Of a stretch of DNA of 64,000 nucleotides, positions 45,473 to 54,444 are shown in pieces. Under the pieces are notes generated by a model. That model saw nothing but the letters and a program-made list of their open reading frames with translations. It was not told the DNA's origin and did no database searches. The stretch covers positions 486,031 through 550,030 of the forward strand of contig NZ_QWGA01000008.1 of NCBI RefSeq assembly GCF_003576245.1. The letters run 5' to 3'. This DNA comes from Henriciella algicola (GTDB lineage: Bacteria > Pseudomonadota > Alphaproteobacteria > Caulobacterales > Hyphomonadaceae). The position numbers and the translations under genes were made by a program. Numbering within the stretch: position 1 is the stretch's first letter; every line of letters begins with the position of its first letter.

Positions 45473-46489
45473 CTATAGCGGTGGGTCGATGCGGTAGACC
45501 TGCCGGGCCACGCGGCTGAACATGGCCTGCTGTTCCAGCTCGGAATAGTCGGCGGCGATCTTCTTCATGGCATTCCAGTAGACCCGGTAGCTGAGCGAGA
45601 GCCGGTCGACCGGGAAGTTGCTCTCGAACATGCAACGGTCCGCGCCAAAGCAGGAAATGGCGTGGTGATAGTATTTCGCCTGCGCATCGACGACTTCATC
45701 CGATGACGGCGGGAGGTCGCGTTCATGCCAGCCAAATCCATTGTCCGGCATGGCAAGTCCGCCAAGCTTGGCGAAGACGTTCTTCTGCTCGGCGACGGCG
45801 GCGATATCATCTTTCCACTTCGCGAAATTATCCTCGCGCTTGCCTTCATAGGGGCCCACACCCAGAGGCGTGCCGAAATGGTCAAGGATCATCACCGTGT
45901 CCGGGATCGCGGCGGCAAGGTCGCGGAAGTCGAGGATCTGGTGGTGATAGTTCCAGGTGTCATAGGTACAGCCGCGCTGGCCAAGATGCGCGACGCCGCG
46001 CCTGAAGGCCTCATCCTTGTAAAGACCTTCCGGTGCGCGCGGCGGGATCCGAAAGCCAGCCCCTGCCTTGTCGAAGGGCCCCGCATGCCGGATGCCCCGA
46101 AACAGGCCTTTTGAGGCCTCGATATGGGCGTCCAGCACCTCGTCCAGTGTCGCGGTCGGCAGACGAAGGTCAGCATGCGCGACAAGCGCAGCGATGCTCG
46201 CCTTGCCGGACGCGGCCTCGGTCAGGGCGGCGGTTTCGGCGATATATTCGCTCTCACCGACAGGCCTCAGATGCTCTGGCCCGTCCTCGCGATAGGAAGA
46301 GCCGCACTCCATGAAGACGGTCTGGGTGACATTGTGCCCGTCATCGGTATCTGACCACAGCTCATCGAGGTCATAGCGGATGACCGGATGGCTCTTGCGC
46401 CAGAGATGATGGTGCGGGTCCACAATCTCGCGGGCCGGGTCGATGACCTCTTCGCGGTGCTTGTTCAGCCAGTCGTCATTATCGAACAT
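45473..46489 (-). CDS. Amidohydrolase family 2 (metal-dependent hydrolase/decarboxylase)
   Basis: 338 residues. TIM-barrel amidohydrolase with the N-terminal metal motif VDPHHHLW, later His in ILDHFGTPLG and Asp-like end in MFESNFPVD. Relatives act as 2-pyrone-4,6-dicarboxylate lactonase or related hydrolases; the substrate is not readable. It is the first gene of the pair with the crotonase at 44563, suggesting a degradative pathway for a cyclic or aromatic acid. Confidence 0.85.
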   Translation of the reverse strand: MFDNDDWLNKHREEVIDPAREIVDPHHHLWRKSHPVIRYDLDELWSDTDDGHNVTQTVFMECGSSYREDGPEHLRPVGESEYIAETAALTEAASGKASIAALVAHADLRLPTATLDEVLDAHIEASKGLFRGIRHAGPFDKAGAGFRIPPRAPEGLYKDEAFRRGVAHLGQRGCTYDTWNYHHQILDFRDLAAAIPDTVMILDHFGTPLGVGPYEGKREDNFAKWKDDIAAVAEQKNVFAKLGGLAMPDNGFGWHERDLPPSSDEVVDAQAKYYHHAISCFGADRCMFESNFPVDRLSLSYRVYWNAMKKIAADYSELEQQAMFSRVARQVYRIDPPL

Positions 46490-46580
46490 CTCAACTCCCT
46501 TTTGCCTCTGCTGGGCCTTGGGAGCAGTTCAGTCGCTATGGCCGCCTCTTGCAAGCCGGACGCGGCGGCAAGCGGATCGC

Positions 46581-47468
46581 CTAGTCTTGCGCTGGCTTTG
46601 GCTCGCCGCCTTCGATCAGATACCACGGCGTCGGTCCGTAATCATAAGGCGGCTCAGCATAGAGCCGCCGGAAAGCGCGCAGGGCGGCCTGATGAAAAAT
46701 TGTTGCGTGCGTTTCCGTGGCTGACAGGTCGTCGAAATGAACCTCGACACCGGCTTCAACGGCCGCTCCGTAAAGCTGGTCGATGGCGTCCTGCATCGTC
46801 CCGCCTTCATCAGCGGCGGCAATGAACAGGCGCTTGCCCTCATAGTCATGCGCCGCCATCAGGCGCGCGGCCTCAACTCCGAGCGCCTTGTCATCCCACC
46901 ACAGGCTCGGGCTGATCGCGAGATAGTCGTCGAAAGCGTCCGGGCTTGTCAGATAGGTGTCAGCGACAAACAGGCCGGCAAGCGACTCGCCGATTAGGGC
47001 GCTTTCATCGCGCACCGGGAAGTTTGCCTTCACGAAGGGCTTCACTTCATCGGTCAGGAAAGCGCGGAAAGCCTCGGCGTCACCAGAGGTCGGAAACTCG
47101 GCCACATAGCGCTCATCGCTGGCTTGCGGCGTCAGCTCATTCTGGCGGTCATCTGTTTCGATGCCGACCACGACCATCGGCTCAAACGTCCAGGATAGCG
47201 CGCCCAGCTGTGCAAGTCCGGTGATGTGAAACCAGTCCTGCTGCGTGCCGCCATCAATCAGGTAGAGCACGCGGTAGGGTGCGCGCGGGTCTTCGTCTGC
47301 GTGCGGCGGTACCCAGACATTGATGGTGCGCGCCTCACCCAGCGTTTCGGACTGGATTGTATAGGCATCGCCGAACTCAATCGGCTGCTGCGCGAAAGCA
47401 GCGGGGCCGCCATGCCCGCTCACCCATAGCGAAAGCGCAAGAGCGAGCGCAGCAAGCCGGACGCGCAT
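46581..47468 (-). CDS. Secreted alpha/beta hydrolase, esterase-like (IroE/Fes type fold)
   Basis: 295 residues from the ATG at 47468. Signal peptide ending after AFA near residue 24. The nucleophile is Ser in IGESLAGLF, with Asp near FIAAADEG and His in ETHATIF, in the order of putative esterases acting on siderophore or formylglutathione-like substrates. Its ATG overlaps the upstream oxygenase stop (ATGA), so the genes are coupled. Confidence 0.8.
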   Translation of the reverse strand: MRVRLAALALALSLWVSGHGGPAAFAQQPIEFGDAYTIQSETLGEARTINVWVPPHADEDPRAPYRVLYLIDGGTQQDWFHITGLAQLGALSWTFEPMVVVGIETDDRQNELTPQASDERYVAEFPTSGDAEAFRAFLTDEVKPFVKANFPVRDESALIGESLAGLFVADTYLTSPDAFDDYLAISPSLWWDDKALGVEAARLMAAHDYEGKRLFIAAADEGGTMQDAIDQLYGAAVEAGVEVHFDDLSATETHATIFHQAALRAFRRLYAEPPYDYGPTPWYLIEGGEPKPAQD

Positions 47469-48409
47469 CAGGCTTTCACCAGCCCGATTTCGCGCAGGCG
47501 CTCCATCAGGTAATCCTGCGCCGTGATTGGCGGCTGTGTCTTGCCACCTTCTTCCAGGCATTGCGGCAGCTGCTCGATCAGGAAGTCCTGATTGAAGTGG
47601 AGGAAGAATGGCGTCGAATAGCGCGGAAATTTCGCGCGCTCCGGCTCCGGGTTCACGACGCGGTGCGTGGTCGATGGCAGGACGCCGCCCGTCAGGCGCT
47701 GCAGCATGTCACCGCAATTGATGACGAGCGAGCCGGCAGGCGGGTTCACCGACAGCCAGTCGCCAGAGCGATGCAGCACTTCAAGGCCTGCCTCCTCAGC
47801 ACCCAGCAGCAGCGTGATGACATTGATGTCTTCATGCGCGGCGGCGCGGACAGTGCCCTTTGGCGGTGGATTGTCCTGCGGCGGATAGTGAAGCAGGCGG
47901 AGGATGGAGTTGCCGCTCTCGACCTTGTCGTCAAACCAGTCTTCCGGCAGCTCAAGATGGAGGGCAACAGCGCGCAGCAGGTCGCGGCCGAACTCGTCCA
48001 TCTCGGTATAGAATGCATACGTGGCGGCATCGAACTCCGGCACTTCGTCGACGACTGGCGTGTCCTTCATCGTCGCGCGGTATTTGGAGTCTGCAGGCAG
48101 CTTGCGGCCCGTATGCCAGAATTCCTTCAGGTCAGCGGCCTTCTGGCCCTTGGCGTTCTCGGTCCCGAACGGCGTATAGCCGCGCTGGCGGCCACCTTCG
48201 GCATCGTGATACTTTTCCTTGGCGTCCTTCGACAGTGCGAAGAAAGCCTTCGCCGCGTCATTGGCCTCGTCGATAATGGCCTGATTGACGGGGTGACCGG
48301 TGATCACGGCGAACCCTGTCTCACGGAAGGAGCTGCCAAGCCGCTTTGAAAAAGCCTGCTTGTCCTCTTTCCAGAGGCTGTAGGGGATCGGTTCGAAAAG
48401 GTTGCTCAT
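47468..48409 (-). CDS. Isopenicillin N synthase-like Fe(II)/2OG oxygenase
   Basis: 313 residues from the ATG at 48409. Iron ligands His and Asp in AHEDINVITLL and His in TTHRVVNP, with R-Y-S for 2OG binding. The family covers many plant-type and bacterial oxygenases; no beta-lactam genes are present, so the name denotes the fold only. It is translationally coupled to the secreted esterase downstream. Confidence 0.87.
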   Translation of the reverse strand: MSNLFEPIPYSLWKEDKQAFSKRLGSSFRETGFAVITGHPVNQAIIDEANDAAKAFFALSKDAKEKYHDAEGGRQRGYTPFGTENAKGQKAADLKEFWHTGRKLPADSKYRATMKDTPVVDEVPEFDAATYAFYTEMDEFGRDLLRAVALHLELPEDWFDDKVESGNSILRLLHYPPQDNPPPKGTVRAAAHEDINVITLLLGAEEAGLEVLHRSGDWLSVNPPAGSLVINCGDMLQRLTGGVLPSTTHRVVNPEPERAKFPRYSTPFFLHFNQDFLIEQLPQCLEEGGKTQPPITAQDYLMERLREIGLVKA

Positions 48410-48660
48410 TGCATCTGCCTTGTCTGTTCCAGGCCGGAAAACTATCGCGCGGCGGCCTTCGCGCCAATGCGTCTGTTTCCCATTAGCCAAGCAACGGCTT
48501 GCGGCAAAGTCCGCTCCAACAGCATCTCTGCAGCCAGAATTGCGCCAAGTGTAAACGCGGCGCCTCTTATCGTTAACACAGACGCGCTTTCAGGCCGATC
48601 CTGTTAACCATGTGGCAAAATCCTGAGCGCAACCTCTTCCCTGTCACAAGACGTGACGGA
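48410..48660. other. Gene-free divergent promoter region
   Basis: Lies between the oxygenase gene and the structured leader of the Sel1-like gene. Contains two GTTAAC-bearing sites, one of them TTAACCAT (48604-48611), a half-site form known for CtrA in Caulobacterales, without the second half at the right distance. I see no gene in it. Confidence 0.5.
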
Positions 48661-48669
48661 TGGACAAAA

Positions 48670-48714
48670 GCCCATCGGCCAAGCGGACGCAAAGACAGCC
48701 GCAAACCGACGGGC
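48670..48714 (+). ncRNA. Candidate structured 5' leader (nested hairpin)
   Basis: GCCCATCGG (48670-48678) pairs with CCGACGGGC (48706-48714) with one mismatch. Inside, GCGG pairs with CCGC around a 12-base loop beginning ACGCAAAG. That octamer is also part of the c-di-GMP-I riboswitch core, but the rest of that riboswitch is not matched. It ends 22 bases before the Sel1-like start. Confidence 0.4.
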
Positions 48715-48736
48715 TCTGGGTTAAAGGAAGAAGACA

Positions 48737-49012
48737 ATGCCGTATTCAGAAATGGCGATGGACGTCGCCCCTGAGACTGGTCTCAGCGAACACGCGACGG
48801 CCGAAGAACTCTGCAAGGTTGGCCTTGCCTATTCGACCGGTGTGGGCGTCGACGCCGACATGGTTGCCGCGCACAAATGGTTCAATCTGGCTGTGCTCAA
48901 GGGCTCCGAAGAGGCCAAGGAATACCGCCAGCAGATGTCTGAAATGCTCTCGAGCGAAGAGATCAAGCAGGCGCTCAAATCTGCACGCGACTGGCTTCAG
49001 CTGATGAACTGA
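48737..49012 (+). CDS. Small Sel1-repeat-like protein
   Basis: 91 residues. One Sel1-type repeat: ELCKVGLAYSTGVGVDADMVAAHKWFNLAVLKGSEEA (first block ELCKVGLAYSTGVGVD), followed by a helix. No signal peptide, so cytoplasmic. Such repeats bind protein partners. It has an AAGGAAGA ribosome site and lies behind a structured leader. It converges with the Wza-like gene. Confidence 0.75.
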   Translation: MPYSEMAMDVAPETGLSEHATAEELCKVGLAYSTGVGVDADMVAAHKWFNLAVLKGSEEAKEYRQQMSEMLSSEEIKQALKSARDWLQLMN

Positions 49013-49036
49013 TCTCGCCGGGCAGGCGGGCCTGAC

Positions 49037-49744
49037 CTAGCGCCCGCGGAAATCGCCCGCGAGATCATAATACAGCGAAAAGTCGATCGGCAGCGCAGAG
49101 CGGAACCACTGTTCCATGAAGAGATTTTCTTCTGCGATTGCTGAACGTGGCACATAGACCACGTCAAAACGGCGAAGCGGCGTAAAGTCCGCAAGCCTTG
49201 GATCATTCAGTCCGGCCCGGATATCGATGACCGCTGTCATCAGTTCCCCGCCCGGCATACGGCGCATCAGAGCCACCTGCGTTGGCTTGGCGCCCGGCGT
49301 AAACCCGCCCGCCATGATGACCGCCTGTAGCGGATCGATCTGGCCAGGCAGATCAAGCATACCCGGCGCCTGTACTTCGCCGCCGACAAAGATTTTCTGA
49401 CTGTCGAATTCCATCGGAATGACATCGACATCAGGATAGCGAAGCTCCCCCGCATAAGCCTGTACAAGTTCGGCCTGGATTTCCGCCGGCGTGCGCGCGG
49501 ACGCTTGCACCGACCCGACATAGGGCAGGGTGAGAGAGCCATCAGGCGCGATGCGGATATCGCGGTTCAGCTCTGGTGCAGAGTTGAAGACGATCGACAC
49601 CGTGTCGCCCGGGGCGAGCAGATAAGGCTGGTCTCGGCCATCCTCATGGCGCCACTCGGCAACCGGGAAATACTCCGAAGGCGTCGGCGTGACTGACTGG
49701 CAGGCGCCAAGGACAAGAGCAGATGCGGCGAGAAGACTTCGCAT
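49037..49744 (-). CDS. hfsD: Polysaccharide export lipoprotein, Wza/HfsD-like
   Basis: 235 residues. Lipobox LGAC in the signal peptide. One polysaccharide export domain (APGDTVSIVFNSAPELNRDIRIAPDG, first part) and one SLBB-like region (IFVGGEVQAPG). It would form part of the outer-membrane pore. Shorter than E. coli Wza, as in holdfast HfsD. It is divergent from the Wzz-like gene, a common layout for polysaccharide loci. The holdfast assignment rests on the whole cluster. Confidence 0.75.
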   Translation of the reverse strand: MRSLLAASALVLGACQSVTPTPSEYFPVAEWRHEDGRDQPYLLAPGDTVSIVFNSAPELNRDIRIAPDGSLTLPYVGSVQASARTPAEIQAELVQAYAGELRYPDVDVIPMEFDSQKIFVGGEVQAPGMLDLPGQIDPLQAVIMAGGFTPGAKPTQVALMRRMPGGELMTAVIDIRAGLNDPRLADFTPLRRFDVVYVPRSAIAEENLFMEQWFRSALPIDFSLYYDLAGDFRGR

Positions 49745-49890
49745 GACGCTGGCTCACGATCTCTTTGCTAATTGTGTACAGTCTGAGGCTCGGCGTTAAT
49801 GTTTAAGGAATTATCAAGCCACGTGCCTGAATAAGCCAAATAGGGGGTTCGTGTTGATTTGCTCCCGGCCACCTTCAGGGATGACCGTCT

Positions 49891-51402
49891 ATGTCGAATT
49901 CAGCCGATTGGGGAGCGAGACAGCCGCAGCAGGGCGGCGCCATGCCCGTCCGCTCGCGCCCGCGTATTGGCCCAGCCGATCTCATCCTGCAGCTCTGGCG
50001 TGCCAAATGGCTGATGATCCTCGTCTTCATCCCGATCTTCCTGCTCGGGCTGCTCGCTGCTTTCCAGATGCCGAAGTCGTACGAAGCGACCTCTCGCCTC
50101 TTTGTTCGTATCGGTGATGAAAACGTCTATCGCCCTCGCGTCGGGGGAGAGCTTCAGGGCGTCGCCCCTGAAGAGGAGCTTCTTATCCAGGCAGAACTTG
50201 AAGTTCTTCGCAGCCCCGTCATCGCAGAGCGTGTCCTGACTGAATTTGGCGTGGACCGGGTGTTCCCGAAACTCGCCGATGCGCGCGATGAAAAGATTGC
50301 GGCCAGCCCACCGTCGGAACATGCCACAATCGAAGAACAGACTTTCCGGAAGGGTGTTCTCGGCCTTCAGAAAGACTTCAGCTCTGGCACGGCGCCCAAG
50401 ACGCCCGTGATAAGCACAGCGCTTGAGCACAAGGACGCCGTCCTTTCGGCAGATCTCCTGAACTACTGGATCAACACCTATCTAGACTATCGCAACGAAG
50501 TGTTCTCCTCGAACGGCTCTGCCAGTCTTCAGGAACAGCGCGTGAAGTTCGAGGCGCAACTGCTCAATGTCGAAGAAGACATTCGCGACTTCCTGCGCCG
50601 GAACAGTATCGGCGATTTCGAGAGTGAGCGCGCCACCGCGCAGCAGCTCTTCTCGACTGTTTCAGCTGAGCTTCTGACCAACCAGTCGCGCGCAAGCGCC
50701 GTGGATGGGCAGCTCGACATCTACAACCAGCAGCTGGCGCGCCTCAATCCGCAGCAGGACCTCTATGTTGAGGACAGCTCTGCCCAGACGCTGATGCAGC
50801 TTCGCATTGAGCGCGAGGACCTCCTGTCGCGCTATACTGAACAGTCGCAGCGCGTGCAGGCGATCGACCGGCGTATTGCGCAGGTGGAGAATTATCTGTC
50901 CTCCCGCGATGGCCTGTCCGGCACGACCCGCCGCGGCCCGAACCCGGTCTATCAGACCATCGAACAGTCCGCTTCGTCCTTGCAGGCAGAACAACAGTCG
51001 CTGGCCCTGCAGGAAGCAGAGCTCAACCGGCAGCTTGCTCGCGTGGAAGGCCGCCTCAGCCGGCTGAACGAACTGGCTCCTGAATGGCAGGAACTGCAGC
51101 GCCGCAAGGCCCTGATGGAACGCAATGTCGAGAATTTCTCGGTTCGCGAAGTCGAGGAGCGCGCCCTCTCGGAGATTTCCGGTCAGACCGCCGATAGCGT
51201 CCGCGTGCTCGAGCCGGCAAGCGTTCCGGTAAAGGGAAAGAGCCTCAAAATGGTCGTCGCTGCGCTCGGCTTTCTGTTTGCCGGTTTCACGGCACTTATG
51301 GCCGGACTGCTCTGGGCGCTGACCCGGCGCGGCTTTGCGACCGCAAGATCGGTCGAGCGGACCACCGGCCTGAAGGTCGTCGGATCGCTCAAGGCTGTCT
51401 GA
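49891..51402 (+). CDS. hfsA: Wzz/GumC-like chain-length and export protein, HfsA-like
   Basis: 503 residues. Transmembrane helix at about 40-60, a periplasmic region with long coiled coils (about 190-400), and a second helix at about 445-465. There is no C-terminal kinase domain. The next gene encodes a separate kinase-like protein, matching the HfsA plus HfsB split seen in Caulobacterales holdfast loci. It links inner membrane polymerisation to the outer-membrane pore. Confidence 0.78.
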   Translation: MSNSADWGARQPQQGGAMPVRSRPRIGPADLILQLWRAKWLMILVFIPIFLLGLLAAFQMPKSYEATSRLFVRIGDENVYRPRVGGELQGVAPEEELLIQAELEVLRSPVIAERVLTEFGVDRVFPKLADARDEKIAASPPSEHATIEEQTFRKGVLGLQKDFSSGTAPKTPVISTALEHKDAVLSADLLNYWINTYLDYRNEVFSSNGSASLQEQRVKFEAQLLNVEEDIRDFLRRNSIGDFESERATAQQLFSTVSAELLTNQSRASAVDGQLDIYNQQLARLNPQQDLYVEDSSAQTLMQLRIEREDLLSRYTEQSQRVQAIDRRIAQVENYLSSRDGLSGTTRRGPNPVYQTIEQSASSLQAEQQSLALQEAELNRQLARVEGRLSRLNELAPEWQELQRRKALMERNVENFSVREVEERALSEISGQTADSVRVLEPASVPVKGKSLKMVVAALGFLFAGFTALMAGLLWALTRRGFATARSVERTTGLKVVGSLKAV

Positions 51403-51479
51403 TGGATCGGGGCTAACAGGATTAAGAAAACCGTTAACCAAGCGCATGTTAGGCCGGGTTCAACAGGGAACTGGACGCC

Positions 51480-52181
51480 ATGAAAGATTTGCGCAGCAGG
51501 ATGGACCCGGTCTGCAAGGCCGTCGCGCGGGTGACACCGGAAACGGGTGCCCGCTGCGTCATGTTCATGTCTGCACGGTCAGAAGAAGGCACCAGCAGTG
51601 TCGCCGCCTCAACGGCGCTACGATGTGCAGCCCAATCCTCGCGGCCAACATGGCTCGTCGATCTGGGGCTGCGGCAGAATGCGATGTTCAGGGCCTTTCA
51701 GAAAGGCATCGCCCGCGACGTTGGAAAACCGGGGCGCGCCTTTGATGGATCGCTTCGTACACTTCCGATCTATTCTGTGAGCCCGGCCCTCTCCGGCGGA
51801 CGCCAGGACAACCAGCAGAAAAGCCTCCTTTCGGTTCACCCGATTCAGGGCTCCCGGCTCTTTGTCACGCGTTTCCGCAATGAGGGCGTACGCAGAGGAC
51901 AGCAAGTGCAGCTTCGTGCGCGTCCCGAATGGTGGCATCAGGTCCGGCGCGCCGCGGGTCTGGTGATCGTCGATGCACCATCACTATCGCGGTCACAGGC
52001 AGGTCTAGCGGTGGCAAGCCAGATGGACGGCGTCTTCATCGTCCTTGAAGCAGACTCCACCGGCGCCGATGAAGTCATTGCCCTGCGCGAGGCGATTGAA
52101 GCACATGGCGGCCATGTCGCCGGTGTGGTCATGAACAGGATCGGGTCCGATGCCAGCTTCGCCGACCGGCTTGCAGGATAA
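51480..52181 (+). CDS. hfsB: P-loop-defective BY-kinase/ParA-like partner, HfsB-like
   Basis: 233 residues. The fold follows BY-kinases: a Walker A-like segment MFMSARSEEGTSSVA and a Walker B LVIVDAPS near residue 163, then VMNRIGS near the end. The Walker A lysine is absent (G-T-S-S in place of G-K-S-T) and there is no tyrosine cluster at the C-terminus, so autokinase activity is unlikely in the classical form. It overlaps the next gene by 32 bases. Confidence 0.7.
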   Translation: MKDLRSRMDPVCKAVARVTPETGARCVMFMSARSEEGTSSVAASTALRCAAQSSRPTWLVDLGLRQNAMFRAFQKGIARDVGKPGRAFDGSLRTLPIYSVSPALSGGRQDNQQKSLLSVHPIQGSRLFVTRFRNEGVRRGQQVQLRARPEWWHQVRRAAGLVIVDAPSLSRSQAGLAVASQMDGVFIVLEADSTGADEVIALREAIEAHGGHVAGVVMNRIGSDASFADRLAG

Positions 52182-53493
52182 TCAGCTAACGCTGACGCAG
52201 ACGGTCATTCTGGCGGTCGAGCTGGGACTGGCCTTCGTCTGCCTCGTCCTGTTCAGCGAAGGCCTTCTGCCGCGTCTCTTTGCTTCTGAATACGACACAG
52301 ACAGCAGCGCATTTCTCCGCCTGCTATGGCTGCCGGTCTATGGGCTAGTCGCAATTGGCTGCCTCTGGAAGGTCAGGGAGATGGTCTCGCTGGCGTTGCG
52401 GATGCCTTTCCTGATCGCGCTGCTGATCGTGACGGCCGCGTCCTTTCTCTGGTCACTCGACCCGTCCCTGACAGAACGCCGGTCGATCGCCGTGGTCGCG
52501 ACCAGTCTCGCCGGCCTCTATCTCGCCGCGCGCTATGACTGGCGGACCCTTCTTCGCCTGATGGGCGCGGTATGGCTTTTCATGGCGATTGTTTCCATCG
52601 GCGCAGTCATCGTCGCGCCTGGCTTTGCGATCATGAGCGAGATCCACCCCGGTGCCTGGAAAGGGCTCTGGTGGGAAAAGAACACGCTTGGCGGCCACAT
52701 GGCCCGCGCCGCCTTCCTCTGTGCCTTCCTCTACATACTCGACCGGCCGTGGCGTCCCGTCTGGGGTGTCGCGGTCTTCCTCTGCACGGCGCTTGTCATC
52801 GCGTCGACGTCGAAGACGGCGCTGCTCGGGCTCATGCTCGGCTTTGGCATCCTGTTCGCGGGCTGGATCAGCCGCAAGGGCGCAGGCATCACGATCACCT
52901 GCCTCTGGTCAGGCATTGTCCTTTCCTCGGCGTTTGCGGCAATCATGATTATTGAGCCCGGCATTATCCTGAACCTGCTGGGGCGCGATGCTACGCTCAC
53001 CGGGCGCACAGATATCTGGGCCGTTCTGGCCGACGCAATCGCCGACAGGCCACTTCTGGGCTATGGGTACGGTGCGTTCTGGCAGCTTGACTCCATGCCG
53101 GCCTACCGGGTGCGCTCTGCAGCAGAGTGGCTCGTCCCCACGGCGCACAATGGCTGGCTGGAGACGGCCCTCAGTGTCGGACTGATCGGTCTCGGCCTGC
53201 TTGTTGCGAATTTCGTACTCTTCTTGCTGCGCGCCGCATGGCTGTCCATCGACAATTGGCTTGGCATCTTCGCGCTGGGCGTCGCAGGGCAGTTCCTGCT
53301 CTTCAGTATTTCAGAGAGCAATGCACTCCAGCAGAACTCGATTATCTGGGTGACCTATGTGGCAATCGCGGCGAAGACGGCGATCAGCCTGAAGCGGCCG
53401 GCCGCGACGCCTTATTCACCGCCGCGCAAGACCGTCGCTTCCGGTGGCCCCGGCACGCCCGTCCTTGACCGTAAGGGTATGCTCGCCCGCTGA
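52150..53493 (+). CDS. hfsC: Wzy/O-antigen ligase family polymerase, HfsC-like
   Basis: 447 residues with about 11 membrane spans and the Wzy_C-type loop near WWEKNTLGGHMAR and the later PTAHNGWLETALSVG. Such proteins polymerise or ligate lipid-linked glycan units. Its start lies within the hfsB-like gene, implying coupled translation. Its last 78 bases overlap the end of the convergent glycosyltransferase gene. Confidence 0.78.
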   Translation: MPASPTGLQDNQLTLTQTVILAVELGLAFVCLVLFSEGLLPRLFASEYDTDSSAFLRLLWLPVYGLVAIGCLWKVREMVSLALRMPFLIALLIVTAASFLWSLDPSLTERRSIAVVATSLAGLYLAARYDWRTLLRLMGAVWLFMAIVSIGAVIVAPGFAIMSEIHPGAWKGLWWEKNTLGGHMARAAFLCAFLYILDRPWRPVWGVAVFLCTALVIASTSKTALLGLMLGFGILFAGWISRKGAGITITCLWSGIVLSSAFAAIMIIEPGIILNLLGRDATLTGRTDIWAVLADAIADRPLLGYGYGAFWQLDSMPAYRVRSAAEWLVPTAHNGWLETALSVGLIGLGLLVANFVLFLLRAAWLSIDNWLGIFALGVAGQFLLFSISESNALQQNSIIWVTYVAIAAKTAISLKRPAATPYSPPRKTVASGGPGTPVLDRKGMLAR

Positions 53494-54444
53494 GGCGACC
53501 GGCTGCCCACTGAACTGCGTGACGGTCGAGGTGCCGTAGAAGCGCAGCTTTATCCAGAAGAAGATCTTCCCAAGCCCACGAACAGCCTGATCGGCTTCGA
53601 AGGCCCGGTTCTTGTGCCCGATCAGGCGAAGCGCCAGCCAGCGCAGCGAATGCAGGGCGAACTTGCCGCCGCCAACAAGCACCCAGAACAGGAGCAGGTC
53701 ATAACGCGGCGGCTGGCGTTTGCGCGCCAGTGTCGCGGGGCCCTGTCCATAGGCGAATGCGCGCCGCAGAGTGTAGGACAGGGAAATGCGCTGGCGTAGC
53801 GGGTACTCGAAGACCGGCGCATTCGGCGCCCACGCAAACTTGCCCCTGTTGGCGCGTATGCGCTGGAACAGCAGATCATCCTCACCGCCAACCTCATTCA
53901 TGCGCGCGTCGAACCACTGACCCTTCATGGGCACTTGGCGCGCATCGATCAGGCAATTGCCGCACCCGAAAGGCTTTTCGATATAGCCGGGGGAGATATT
54001 CGGTTCACGCGCGAAGAAGTTCTCATAATAGGCGCGGTGCTTGGTGATGTCGTCCGGAAGTACCGTCTGTACCGGGCCGAAAGTGACAGCGGCGCCGAAC
54101 GTCTTGTAGGCGGCCAGCAGTTCTTCAATCCAGTGGGTCGGGGCCGCCTGATCATCGTCCAGAAAAGCGATCAGCGGTGTTTCTAGCACTTTCATCGCCG
54201 CGTTGCGTGCATTAGCGACGCCGGCCTCCGGTACATGAAGATAGGTAAGCGTAAGGGTGTCAGGCGCCTGTTCGGCAAGCGTGTCGAATGTCAGACGCGC
54301 CGTCGCATCAACCGAATTGTCGGCGACGATCAGCCTGAAGCCAGAGCGCGCAGCCCCTTGCCAGAACAGACTCTCCACGGCCCGGCGCAGACTGTCCGGC
54401 CGATTATAGGTAGGTATGACAACAGTGAGAACATCGCCGGTCAA
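53416..54444 (-). CDS. Family 2 glycosyltransferase
   Basis: 342 residues. GT-A fold with TVVIPTYNRPDSL at the N-terminus, the DxD-like FLDDDQ, and the base region NEVGGEDDLLF. C-terminal part hydrophobic, suggesting membrane attachment. It would add a sugar to the lipid-linked repeat. The ATG overlaps the deacetylase stop (ATGA-type overlap at 54441-54444). Confidence 0.85.
   Translation of the reverse strand: MTGDVLTVVIPTYNRPDSLRRAVESLFWQGAARSGFRLIVADNSVDATARLTFDTLAEQAPDTLTLTYLHVPEAGVANARNAAMKVLETPLIAFLDDDQAAPTHWIEELLAAYKTFGAAVTFGPVQTVLPDDITKHRAYYENFFAREPNISPGYIEKPFGCGNCLIDARQVPMKGQWFDARMNEVGGEDDLLFQRIRANRGKFAWAPNAPVFEYPLRQRISLSYTLRRAFAYGQGPATLARKRQPPRYDLLLFWVLVGGGKFALHSLRWLALRLIGHKNRAFEADQAVRGLGKIFFWIKLRFYGTSTVTQFSGQPVASAGEHTLTVKDGRAGATGSDGLARR

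Noticed and set aside
49754..49773. TGGC...TTGC in the hfsD-hfsA gap as a sigma-54 promoter
   Set aside because: The GG to GC spacing is 14 bases rather than the required 10.
51422..51438. TTAA-N8-TTAA before the hfsB-like gene as a CtrA box
   Set aside because: The CtrA consensus needs seven bases between the TTAA halves; here there are eight.
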